Shown: positions 1-5,843, counted from the stretch's first letter. The stretch: DNA of 6,971 nt from Actinomycetales bacterium (GCA_012513625.1 JAAZBW010000026.1:1-6971); one strand, 5' to 3'. Numbers and translations are program-made. Notes: generated by a model not told the origin, from the letters alone.

Positions 1-476
1 GCTCCGTGCTCGTGGCCGGCGCGGACTTCGGCACCGGTTCATCCCGCGAACACGCGGTGTGGGCGCTCAAGGACTACGGCTTCCGCGTGGTGCTCAGCCC
101 GCGGTTCGCGGACATCTTCCGCGGCAATTCCGGCAAGCAGGGCCTCGTGACGGGCATCATCTCCCAGGACGATGCCGAACAGCTCTGGAAGCTGCTCGAG
201 ACCGAGCCCGGCACCGAGATCACGGTCAACCTCGAGGACCGCTCCGTGGTGGCAGGCAACTTCGTCACCTCCTTCGAGATCGACGACTACACCCGCTGGC
301 GCCTCCTCGAGGGCCTTGACGACATTTCGCTGACCCTCCAGCATGAGGAGGACATCACGTCCTTCGAGGCGCGGCGCGCAGAGTACCTTCCCACCACCCT
401 GCCGGCGAAGCACCTGCCGAAGGAGGAGGTCGTGGCGGCCCGCCCGGTGGAACTCGGCACGCCCAGCGTCCGCTGA
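1..476 (+). CDS. leuD: 3-isopropylmalate dehydratase small subunit, 3' part (LeuD)
   Basis: This is the small (swivel-domain) subunit of isopropylmalate isomerase, which with LeuC interconverts 2- and 3-isopropylmalate in leucine biosynthesis in the cytosol. The reading frame is open from base 3, so the start lies upstream; 157 residues are visible. The family signature GADFGTGSSREHAVWAL is at visible residues 6-22 and is followed by the conserved FADIFRGNSGKQGLV segment. In E. coli LeuD (about 201 residues) the SSREH motif lies near residue 70, so roughly the first 60-65 residues are missing here. After the usual family end (near ARRAEYLPTTLP) there is an extra tail of about 22 residues ending in GTPSVR; I assign it no role. 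leuC would be expected just upstream. A strong hairpin begins 13 bases after the stop, so the leucine transcript probably ends here. Confidence 0.95.
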   Translation, partial: SVLVAGADFGTGSSREHAVWALKDYGFRVVLSPRFADIFRGNSGKQGLVTGIISQDDAEQLWKLLETEPGTEITVNLEDRSVVAGNFVTSFEIDDYTRWRLLEGLDDISLTLQHEEDITSFEARRAEYLPTTLPAKHLPKEEVVAARPVELGTPSVR

Positions 477-488
477 CAGCCCTCGTTC

Positions 489-531
489 GAGAGCCGCCCC
501 GTCCGGTATTCCAGGACGTGGGGCGGCTCTC
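489..531 (+). terminator. Rho-independent-type terminator after leuD
   Basis: A perfect 12-bp inverted repeat, GAGAGCCGCCCC at 489-500 and GGGGCGGCTCTC at 520-531, encloses a 19-base loop; GTCC (501-504) and GGAC (514-517) could pair further inside it. The downstream stretch 532-541 is only moderately T-rich (three T in a row at 536-538), so the U-tract is weak, as is common in high-GC actinobacteria. Its place 13 bases after the leuD stop and before the murA leader fits separation of the two units. It is the longest perfect stem I found in the window. Confidence 0.75.
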
Positions 532-554
532 ATCGTTTCCTCACGGTCGGGCCG

Positions 555-560
555 TAAGCT
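555..560 (+). promoter_or_regulatory. candidate -10 box for the murA-plsC-gpsA unit
   Basis: TAAGCT matches the actinobacterial TANNNT -10 pattern and lies between the leuD terminator and murA. Start of transcription would fall near 567, giving a leader of roughly 34 bases that contains the murA Shine-Dalgarno. No TTGACA-like -35 is visible at a 16-18 base spacing, where the sequence falls at the foot of the terminator hairpin. This is placed by position and hexamer only. Confidence 0.35.
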
Positions 561-585
561 GGGCTCCTGCCCTCTGCGGGCCCTC

Positions 586-593
586 AGGAAAGG
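586..593 (+). promoter_or_regulatory. Shine-Dalgarno that fixes the murA start
   Basis: AGGAAAGG ends seven bases before the ATG at 601. The frame is open further upstream, with an ATG at 343 inside leuD, but that extension has shadow-like composition and crosses the terminator. The ribosome site and the match of the first residues to MurA both set the start at 601. Confidence 0.8.
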
Positions 594-600
594 TGTTGGC

Positions 601-1920
601 ATGCCAGATGTGCTGCGAGTAACCGGCGGCGCCCCCCTCACGGGAGAGATCACGGTACGTGGGGCAAAGAATTTCGTCTCGAAGGCCATGGTGGCCGCGC
701 TGCTCGGCGAGGGACCGTCCACCCTGCGCAACGTCCCCCTCATCCGGGACGTGGACGTGGTGGCGGATCTGTTGCGGCTCCACGGCGTGGCCGTGGACTA
801 CGACGACGACGCGGGGGTGCTGCGCTTCGACCCGTCGAACGTGGAGCAGGCGCACGTCCGGGACATCGATGCACTCGCCGGCTCCTCCCGCATCCCGATC
901 CTCTTCTGCGGTCCGCTGCTCCACCGGCTCGGCGAGGCGTTCATCCCAGACCTCGGCGGCTGCCACATCGGGGACCGCCCGATCGACTTCCACCTCCAGA
1001 TCCTGCGTGACTTCGGGGCTGTGGTGGACAAGACCGCCACCGGAATCCACATCACGGCACCCCGCGGCCTGCGGGGTACGAAGGCCGTGCTGCCCTACCC
1101 CTCCGTGGGGGCCACGGAGCAGACACTCCTCACCGCCGTACGGGCGGAGGGACTCACCGAGCTCTCGAACGCCGCCACGGAGCCGGAGATCATGGATCTG
1201 ATCGCCGTGCTCCAGAAGATGGGCGCCATCATCTCCGTGGATACGGACCGCACCATCCGGGTGGAGGGCGTGGAGAAGCTGATGGGCTACGAGCACACGT
1301 CCCTGCCCGACCGCATCGAGGCGGCCTCCTGGGCCTCCGCCGCACTCGCCACCGGCGGAGACATCATGGTGCGCGGTGCCGAGCAGCCCGGCATGACCAC
1401 CTACCTGAACTTCTACCGCAAGGTGGGGGGCACGTTCGATATCTCGGACGAGGGGATCCGCTTCTACCACCCGGGCGGCGAGCTGAAGTCCATCGTGCTC
1501 GAGACGGACGTGCACCCGGGATTCATGACCGACTGGCAACAGCCGATGGTGGTAGCCCTCACCCAGGCCACCGGGCTCTCGATCATTCACGAGACGGTCT
1601 ACGAGAACCGGTTCGGCTTCACGGAGGCGCTCGGCCGCATGGGCGCGCAGATCCAGGTCTACCGCGAGTGCCTCGGAGGGCTGCCCTGCAGGTTTGGGCA
1701 GCGGAACTTCAACCACTCTGCGGTGGTCTCCGGGCCCACACCGCTCAGGGCAGCCGACATCGTGGTGCCGGACCTGCGCGGCGGCTTCTCCCACCTCATC
1801 GCGGCGCTCTCCGCAGAGGGCACCAGCCGGGTCCAGGGCATCGAGCTCATCAACCGTGGATACGAGCACTTCATGCGCAAGCTCAGCCTGCTGGGCGCCC
1901 AGGTGGAGATGGAGGACTGA
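601..1920 (+). CDS. murA: UDP-N-acetylglucosamine 1-carboxyvinyltransferase (MurA)
   Basis: MurA transfers enolpyruvate from phosphoenolpyruvate to UDP-GlcNAc, the first committed step of peptidoglycan synthesis, in the cytosol. The protein has 439 residues against 419 in E. coli. Active-site positions are in place (E. coli numbering from memory in brackets): K23-N24 in RGAKN (K22-N23), Cys121 in DLGGCHIGDRPID (Cys115), R126 (R120), D311 in MTDWQ (D305), R337 in ENRF (R331), D391-L392-R393 (D369-R371) and R419 in INRGYE (R397). Cys at the key position predicts binding of fosfomycin, unlike the Asp form in M. tuberculosis. The offset to E. coli is +6 up to R337 and +22 from D391, which shows an insertion of about 16 residues between 350 and 380 carrying Cys357 and Cys363. 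It is first in a coupled cluster with plsC and gpsA. An EPSP synthase is unlikely given the GGCHIGDRP motif. Confidence 0.93.
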   Translation: MPDVLRVTGGAPLTGEITVRGAKNFVSKAMVAALLGEGPSTLRNVPLIRDVDVVADLLRLHGVAVDYDDDAGVLRFDPSNVEQAHVRDIDALAGSSRIPILFCGPLLHRLGEAFIPDLGGCHIGDRPIDFHLQILRDFGAVVDKTATGIHITAPRGLRGTKAVLPYPSVGATEQTLLTAVRAEGLTELSNAATEPEIMDLIAVLQKMGAIISVDTDRTIRVEGVEKLMGYEHTSLPDRIEAASWASAALATGGDIMVRGAEQPGMTTYLNFYRKVGGTFDISDEGIRFYHPGGELKSIVLETDVHPGFMTDWQQPMVVALTQATGLSIIHETVYENRFGFTEALGRMGAQIQVYRECLGGLPCRFGQRNFNHSAVVSGPTPLRAADIVVPDLRGGFSHLIAALSAEGTSRVQGIELINRGYEHFMRKLSLLGAQVEMED

Positions 1921-1922
1921 TG
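1911..1922 (+). promoter_or_regulatory. plsC: TGATG stop/start overlap with internal Shine-Dalgarno (murA/plsC)
   Basis: The murA stop TGA (1918-1920) shares its A with the plsC ATG (1920-1922). GGAGG at 1911-1915 lies inside the last murA codons, four bases before that ATG, which is short. A second in-frame ATG at 1926 would have a 10-base spacing from the same site, so initiation at 1926 is a real alternative. Either way the layout predicts translational coupling. Confidence 0.7.
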
Positions 1923-2846
1923 CGGATGAATCCGGCCCCGGGCCGGACGCTGCTGCTCGGCTTCCGCATCCTCGTGGGCGTGCTGCGCCCCATGATGGTC
2001 CGGCTGACCGACCCCCACTGGACTGGAGCCGAAAACCTGCCACCCGATGGCGGCTACATCGTGGTGGCGAACCACATGACGAATGCGGACCCGGTCTCCT
2101 TCGGACACTTCCTCGTGGACAACCACGTGCCCGTGAAGGTCCTCTCGAAGGCCGAACTCTTCCGCATTCCCGTGTTCGGCCGCATCGTCAGCTCGGCCGG
2201 CATGATCCCGGTGGAGCGTGGCACCGCCCAGGCGGGCGACTCGCTGCGGGCCGCCAAGGACGCGCTCGCGCGTGGCGAGGTGGTCGGGGTCTTCCCGGAG
2301 GGCACCCTCACGCACGATCCTGGCGGGTGGCCCATGCGCGGCAAGTCCGGCGCGGCGCGCCTCGCGCTCGAGACGGGTGCACCCGTCATTCCGATCGCCC
2401 ACTGGGGCATGCACCGCATCATGCCGCCGCACACCGGCCGCATCATCACCCTGCGGAAGCAGCGCGTGGACGTGGCGGCGGGACCGCCCGTGGACCTCTC
2501 CGACCTGCTCGGCCAGGAGCTCACGGGACCCGTACTCCGGGAGGCCACCGACCGCATGATGGGCGAGGTCCGGCGCCTGCTGGCCGAGATTCGCGGCGAG
2601 GAACCGCCCGCGCGGGAGTGGAACATCGCCGTCGACGGAAACATGAAGGAAGCAATCAGGGCGCAGAGCAGGGCGATCCCGCGGGACCGGAAGGCAGAGG
2701 GATTCCTCTCGGACGTCCTCAGACGGCTCGGACTGAAGCGGGAACACCTCGAGGGGAGTGAGCCTCTCGATCCGGACGCGGCCGCACCGCCCGCGCCGTC
2801 CACAGATCCCAGCCCGCCCCCCGAGCCGGGGGAGCCGCGGGCATGA
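1920..2846 (+). CDS. plsC: 1-acyl-sn-glycerol-3-phosphate acyltransferase family protein (PlsC/AGPAT)
   Basis: Enzymes of this family acylate lysophosphatidic acid to phosphatidic acid at the inner face of the membrane. The 308-residue protein shows the four AGPAT blocks: H52-x4-D57 in NHMTNADP (catalytic), GMIPVERG at 94-101 with Arg100, FPEGTL at 125-130 (substrate binding) and APVIPIA at 154-160. The N-terminal stretch 10-24 is hydrophobic and may rest on the membrane. The catalytic domain ends near residue 225; the remaining 80 or so residues are charged and end in a Pro-rich, probably disordered tail (284-308). Codons in that tail (AGG, AGA, GGA, GCA) differ from the rest. It lies directly before gpsA, which supplies glycerol-3-phosphate, supporting a phospholipid role. 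Exact acyl acceptor cannot be read from sequence; other lyso-lipid acceptors are possible. Confidence 0.92.
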   Translation: MRMNPAPGRTLLLGFRILVGVLRPMMVRLTDPHWTGAENLPPDGGYIVVANHMTNADPVSFGHFLVDNHVPVKVLSKAELFRIPVFGRIVSSAGMIPVERGTAQAGDSLRAAKDALARGEVVGVFPEGTLTHDPGGWPMRGKSGAARLALETGAPVIPIAHWGMHRIMPPHTGRIITLRKQRVDVAAGPPVDLSDLLGQELTGPVLREATDRMMGEVRRLLAEIRGEEPPAREWNIAVDGNMKEAIRAQSRAIPRDRKAEGFLSDVLRRLGLKREHLEGSEPLDPDAAAPPAPSTDPSPPPEPGEPRA

Positions 2847-3838
2847 TCGCCGTCCTCGGTTCGGGTGCGTGGGGCACCACCATCGCGAAGGTGGTGGCGG
2901 ACGCCGGGCACCCGGTCACCGTCTGGGGACGGGACCCGGACGTCGTCGCCGAGATCAACGATCGGCACCGTAACGAGGGCTACGTACCCGGCATGGGACT
3001 GCCCACCGCCGTGACGGCATCCACGGACCTCGAGGCGACCGTTGCGGCCGCCTCCACCCTCATCGTCGCACTCCCGTCCCAGGTGGCCCGCCAGACGCTT
3101 GCCGGACTCGTCGCAACGGTGCGCCCGGACGCCACCGTGGTCTCGCTCATGAAGGGAATCGAACTCGGGACGGACCTGCGGATGAGCCAGGTGCTCGGCG
3201 AGGTGCTCGGGGTGGGGGAGGAACAGATCGTGGTGCTCTCCGGGCCCAACCTCTCCCGCGAGATCGCTGCCGGCCAGCCCGCGGCCTCCGTGCTCGCGTG
3301 CACCGATATCGAGCGCTCGCGGGACGTGACGCACCTCGTGGCCACCTCCTACTTCCGCCCGTACGTGACGGATGACGTGGTGGGGGTGGAACTCGCGGGC
3401 GCGGTCAAGAACGTGATCGCCCTCGCAGTGGGCATGGCGGTGGGGAAGGGCTACGGGGACAACACCACGGCCACCCTCATCACGCGCGGCCTCGCGGAGA
3501 TCACCCGCCTCGCCGTGGCCATGGGAGGAGAGTTGCAGACCATGGCCGGGCTCGCCGGTATGGGAGACCTGGTGGCCACTTGCGCCTCCTCGCTATCCCG
3601 TAACCATCGCCTCGGCAAGCACATCGGCCAGGGGATGGACCTCGAGGCGGCGCTCGTGGCCACGGGCGGTACCGCAGAGGGCGCCAAATCGTGCCGCGCA
3701 GTGGCGCACCTCGCGGCCTCGCAGGGCGTGGAGATGCCGATCACCCGCGCGGTGGTGGCGGTCCTCTACGAAGGGCTCACCGTGGATGAGATGACGCGTC
3801 TCCTCCTCGCCCGTCCCCGCAAGGACGAGCGGGACTGA
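2843..3838 (+). CDS. gpsA: NAD(P)-dependent glycerol-3-phosphate dehydrogenase (GpsA)
   Basis: GpsA reduces dihydroxyacetone phosphate to sn-glycerol-3-phosphate, the backbone of phospholipids, in the cytosol. The 331-residue length is normal for the family. The N-terminal Rossmann motif GSGAWGT is at 6-12, right after the start, which makes ATG 2843 convincing. Further family marks are MKGIE (103-107), SGPNLSREIA (133-142), VELAGAVKNVIALA (182-195) with the catalytic Lys189, GDNTTATLITRGLAE (205-219) and GLAGMGDLVATCASSLSRN (236-254), which holds the substrate-binding Asp241 and Arg254. The start overlaps the plsC stop in an ATGA (2843-2846), with GGGGGAG at 2828-2834 as ribosome site eight bases upstream. 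Translation is therefore probably coupled to plsC. I see nothing missing or broken. Confidence 0.97.
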   Translation: MIAVLGSGAWGTTIAKVVADAGHPVTVWGRDPDVVAEINDRHRNEGYVPGMGLPTAVTASTDLEATVAAASTLIVALPSQVARQTLAGLVATVRPDATVVSLMKGIELGTDLRMSQVLGEVLGVGEEQIVVLSGPNLSREIAAGQPAASVLACTDIERSRDVTHLVATSYFRPYVTDDVVGVELAGAVKNVIALAVGMAVGKGYGDNTTATLITRGLAEITRLAVAMGGELQTMAGLAGMGDLVATCASSLSRNHRLGKHIGQGMDLEAALVATGGTAEGAKSCRAVAHLAASQGVEMPITRAVVAVLYEGLTVDEMTRLLLARPRKDERD

Positions 3839-3874
3839 CCGGGCGCCGTATCCCGGCAGGGCGGCTCGCGGCGG

Positions 3875-3888
3875 TAGGGTGATCGGCG
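3875..3888 (+). promoter_or_regulatory. ddl: ddl start region: -10 box TAGGGT or Shine-Dalgarno
   Basis: TAGGGT (3875-3880) followed by 8 bases and ATG fits the leaderless pattern of actinobacteria (TANNNT, 6-9 bases, start codon). The same bases also contain GGTGATC (3878-3884), fully complementary to the usual 16S rRNA 3' end (GAUCACC), so it can equally serve as a Shine-Dalgarno on a transcript reading through from gpsA. A 5-bp stem CCGGG/CCCGG (3839-3843, 3852-3856) just upstream has no T-tract and is too weak to call a terminator. Confidence 0.5.
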
Positions 3889-5106
3889 ATGAACGCGCAT
3901 CCAGACCCCAGGATCCAACCCGACGTCCGTTCCGCCACGGCGGAGCCCTCCACCGGGAACCCCTCCACCGCGAACCCCGCCTCTGGCAATCCCTCCGATC
4001 CGGCCGCCCGCAGGACCCGGGTGGCGGTGGTGTTCGGCGGCCGTTCCGGGGAGCACTCGATCTCCTGCGCCACCGCCGCGGGCGTGCTGCGCGAACTGGA
4101 CCGGGACCGCTTCGAGGTGGTCCCCATCGGCATCACGCGGGACGGACAGTGGGTGACGGCGCCCGATGACCCGGCCGCGATCGAGGGCGGCCGGGCCGAG
4201 GTGCAGCACTCTGGGTCCTCGGTGGCGGTGGCGTTCGCGCCGGGCGCCGGCAGCCTCGTCACCTCCGATCCCGCCGCCCTTCCCCGGGAGATCGGGGATG
4301 TGGACGTGGTCCTGCCCCTCCTCCACGGGCCCTTTGGAGAGGACGGCACCATCCAGGGCCTCTTCGAGATGGCCGGGGTGCGCTACGTGGGATCAGGAGT
4401 CCTCGCGAGTGCCATCGCGATGGACAAGCACTACATGAAGGTGGCGCTCGCGGGCGCGGGCCTGCCCATCGGCCCGTACGTGGTGGCCACCGCACGCCAG
4501 TGGGTGTCCGATCCCGCCGCGGTCCTCGATGCCGTGGCCAGCCTCCACTTCCCCGTGTTCGTGAAACCCGCCCGCGCCGGATCCTCCCTCGGCATCTCGC
4601 GCGTGGAGCGCCTCGAGGACGTGGCGGCCGCGGTCGAGGCCGCCCGCGAGCACGATCCGAAGGTGATCATCGAGGAGGGCCTCGCCGGCCGAGAACTCGA
4701 GTGCGGCGTCATCGGGGCCCGTGAGAACGGGGCGCCGCGCACCACGCCGCTCGGCGAAATCGTGGTGGACTCGGCGCAGGCCGCCTTCTACGACTACGAG
4801 ACCAAGTACTTCTCCACCGGCGGCGTCACCCTCAGCTGCCCCGCAGACGTGCCGCCGGACGTGGAGGAACGGATCCGGGACCTCGCCGCGCGCGCATTCG
4901 ACGCCCTCGGGTGTGAGGGCCTTGCCCGCGTGGACTTCTTCTGGGAGGCAGGGCACGGGCCGGTGATCAACGAGGTCAACACGATGCCCGGCTTCACCCC
5001 GCACTCGATGTTCCCCGTGATGTGGGCTGCCGAGGGCCTCGCCTACGGCGACCTCGTGGCCGAGCTCATCGATCTCGCCCTCGCACGCCCGCTCGGCCTG
5101 CGCTGA
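3889..5106 (+). CDS. ddl: D-alanine--D-alanine ligase (Ddl)
   Basis: Ddl is an ATP-grasp ligase that joins two D-alanines for the peptidoglycan stem peptide. The 405-residue protein starts with a tail of about 44 residues rich in Pro, Ser and Asn, then the enzyme proper begins at RVAVVFGGRSGEHS (44-57). Family marks follow: HGPFGEDGTIQGLFE (146-160), YVGSGVLASAIAMDK (166-180), the ATP-binding FVKPARAGSSLGIS (224-237), IIEEGLAGRELECGVI (260-275), the omega loop YDYETKYF (301-308), RVDFF (347-351) and INEVNTMPGFTPHSMFP (360-376). The triad E15-S150-Y216 of E. coli DdlB corresponds to E55, S232 and Y307; the Tyr marks D-Ala-D-Ala rather than VanA-type D-Ala-D-Lac specificity. ATG 3889 is chosen for its upstream site; a GTG at 4021 would remove the tail but leave no good ribosome site. 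It may be transcribed on its own or after gpsA. Confidence 0.95.
   Translation: MNAHPDPRIQPDVRSATAEPSTGNPSTANPASGNPSDPAARRTRVAVVFGGRSGEHSISCATAAGVLRELDRDRFEVVPIGITRDGQWVTAPDDPAAIEGGRAEVQHSGSSVAVAFAPGAGSLVTSDPAALPREIGDVDVVLPLLHGPFGEDGTIQGLFEMAGVRYVGSGVLASAIAMDKHYMKVALAGAGLPIGPYVVATARQWVSDPAAVLDAVASLHFPVFVKPARAGSSLGISRVERLEDVAAAVEAAREHDPKVIIEEGLAGRELECGVIGARENGAPRTTPLGEIVVDSAQAAFYDYETKYFSTGGVTLSCPADVPPDVEERIRDLAARAFDALGCEGLARVDFFWEAGHGPVINEVNTMPGFTPHSMFPVMWAAEGLAYGDLVAELIDLALARPLGLR
3949..3993 (+). repeat. three 15-bp tandem units coding an STGNP-like pentapeptide in Ddl
   Basis: Units at 3949-3963, 3964-3978 and 3979-3993 encode STGNP, STANP and ASGNP (Ddl residues 21-35). The first two units differ by two bases; the third is more diverged and uses different codons (TCT, GGC, AAT). 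The stretch lies wholly in the low-complexity tail before the catalytic domain. Confidence 0.75.
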
Positions 5107-5310
5107 GCGCACGCCGAACGTCGGCGCCGGCCCGGCCACCCGTCGTCGCCTGAGCCGCAGCGCACCCCGCGCGTCGGCGCCGGCCCGGCCACCCGTCGTC
5201 GCCCGAGCCGCAGCGCACCCCGGGCGTCGGCGCCGGCCCGGCCACCCGTCGTCGCCCGAGCCGCAGCGCACCCCGGGCGTCGGCGCTCACCCGGCCACCC
5301 GTCGTCGCCC
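5107..5310. repeat. 53-bp tandem repeat array between convergent ddl and the DUF3515 gene
   Basis: Full units begin at 5119, 5172 and 5225, exactly 53 bases apart. Units 2 and 3 are identical; unit 1 differs at two positions (T for C at unit base 33, C for G at unit base 52). A fourth, partial unit runs 5278-5310 with three changes near unit bases 10-12. A degenerate half-unit, GCGCAC followed by GCCGAA, begins directly after the ddl stop (5107-5118, 9 of 12 bases matching). The unit is 46/53 G+C and C-rich on the + strand. It contains the palindrome CGGCGCCG. Since 53 is not a multiple of three, it cannot code for a repeated peptide. Small hairpins flank it: CGCCGA/TCGGCG (5112-5126) at the ddl end and GCCCG/CGGGC (5307-5319) at the other, neither with a T-tract. 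The array holds whatever terminates the two convergent genes. Confidence 0.93.
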
Positions 5311-5318
5311 GGTCCGGG

Positions 5319-5837
5319 CTACCCGACGTCGGTGGCGCCCACGCACTCCCGGCCGGCCGGAGCCCGCTGCACCGCGGTGGCGACTCCCGGGAGCACATCC
5401 GCCGGCTCCAACTGCAGCGCGGCGGGCACCACGATCTCCACGGCCGGCACGCGGCCGTAGGTGATGAAGGTCCAGGAGCCCGTCTCACTGTCCGCGTGTT
5501 CGGGGATGAGGGGTGAGTCGGGCTCGGGGTTGATCCAGTCGATCGCGGTGCCATCCGAGCCGGTCACGGTGATGCAGCGGTCTGTGGTGGGCGGCGGTGG
5601 CTCCACGCCGCAGCGCAGCGTGATGGCCGAGGTGCCGTCCCCCCACGCCATCGTGGCCTGCGCCGTGGTGCCCATCTCCGGAAACCCGAAGCGCTGCCCC
5701 CGCAGTGCGAGCAGGATGTCCCCGCAGAGCGGATCCGGTGCGGCGGGCCCCGGGTCGAGCAGGACGGGCCGGGAGCATCCTGCGAGGCCCCCTGCGAGCA
5801 CTGCGGCACATGCGAGCGCCACCAGCCTTTTTCCCAT
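5319..5837 (-). CDS. putative lipoprotein, DUF3515 family
   Basis: This 172-residue protein has a lipoprotein signal: MGKR, a hydrophobic stretch (5-19) and a lipobox LAGC ending at Cys21, so it is predicted to be lipidated and held on the outer face of the membrane. The mature part contains AWGD (64-67), ITLRCGVEPP (72-81) and the C-terminal FITYGRVPAVEIVVP (124-138), which I recognise as the DUF3515 pattern of actinobacteria (Rv2980 of M. tuberculosis sits at the same place). Four cysteines (38, 76, 88, 165) beyond the lipid one could form two disulfides outside the cell. Function is unknown. The gene points against its neighbours and ends with TAG against the 53-bp repeat array. Its ATG (5837-5835) has no Shine-Dalgarno but lies six bases after TACAGT, suggesting a leaderless mRNA. 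The family assignment is from memory of the pattern. Confidence 0.87.
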   Translation of the reverse strand: MGKRLVALACAAVLAGGLAGCSRPVLLDPGPAAPDPLCGDILLALRGQRFGFPEMGTTAQATMAWGDGTSAITLRCGVEPPPPTTDRCITVTGSDGTAIDWINPEPDSPLIPEHADSETGSWTFITYGRVPAVEIVVPAALQLEPADVLPGVATAVQRAPAGRECVGATDVG

Positions 5838-5843
5838 GCCCCA

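Noticed and set aside
343..600. Extension of murA to an upstream ATG inside leuD
   Set aside because: The added residues are Arg/Ser/Pro-rich shadow sequence, cross the terminator hairpin, and ignore the good ribosome site before ATG 601.
541..2043. Long minus-strand frame of 500 residues opposite murA
   Set aside because: Its composition (His-, Arg-, Gly-rich) is typical of the antisense of a high-GC gene; it lies fully opposite a MurA with all active-site residues and has no recognisable family pattern.
3839..3856. Terminator after gpsA
   Set aside because: Only a 5-bp stem CCGGG/CCCGG with an 8-base loop and no T-tract; such stems arise often at this base composition.
4789..4815. VanA-type D-Ala-D-Lac ligase (glycopeptide resistance)
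   Set aside because: The omega loop has the YDYETKYF form with Tyr307, as in ordinary D-Ala-D-Ala ligases, and no vanH or vanX gene is adjacent.
5107..5310. CRISPR array suggested by regular 53-bp repeats
   Set aside because: The units are contiguous with no unique spacers between them and no cas genes are near. It is a plain tandem repeat.
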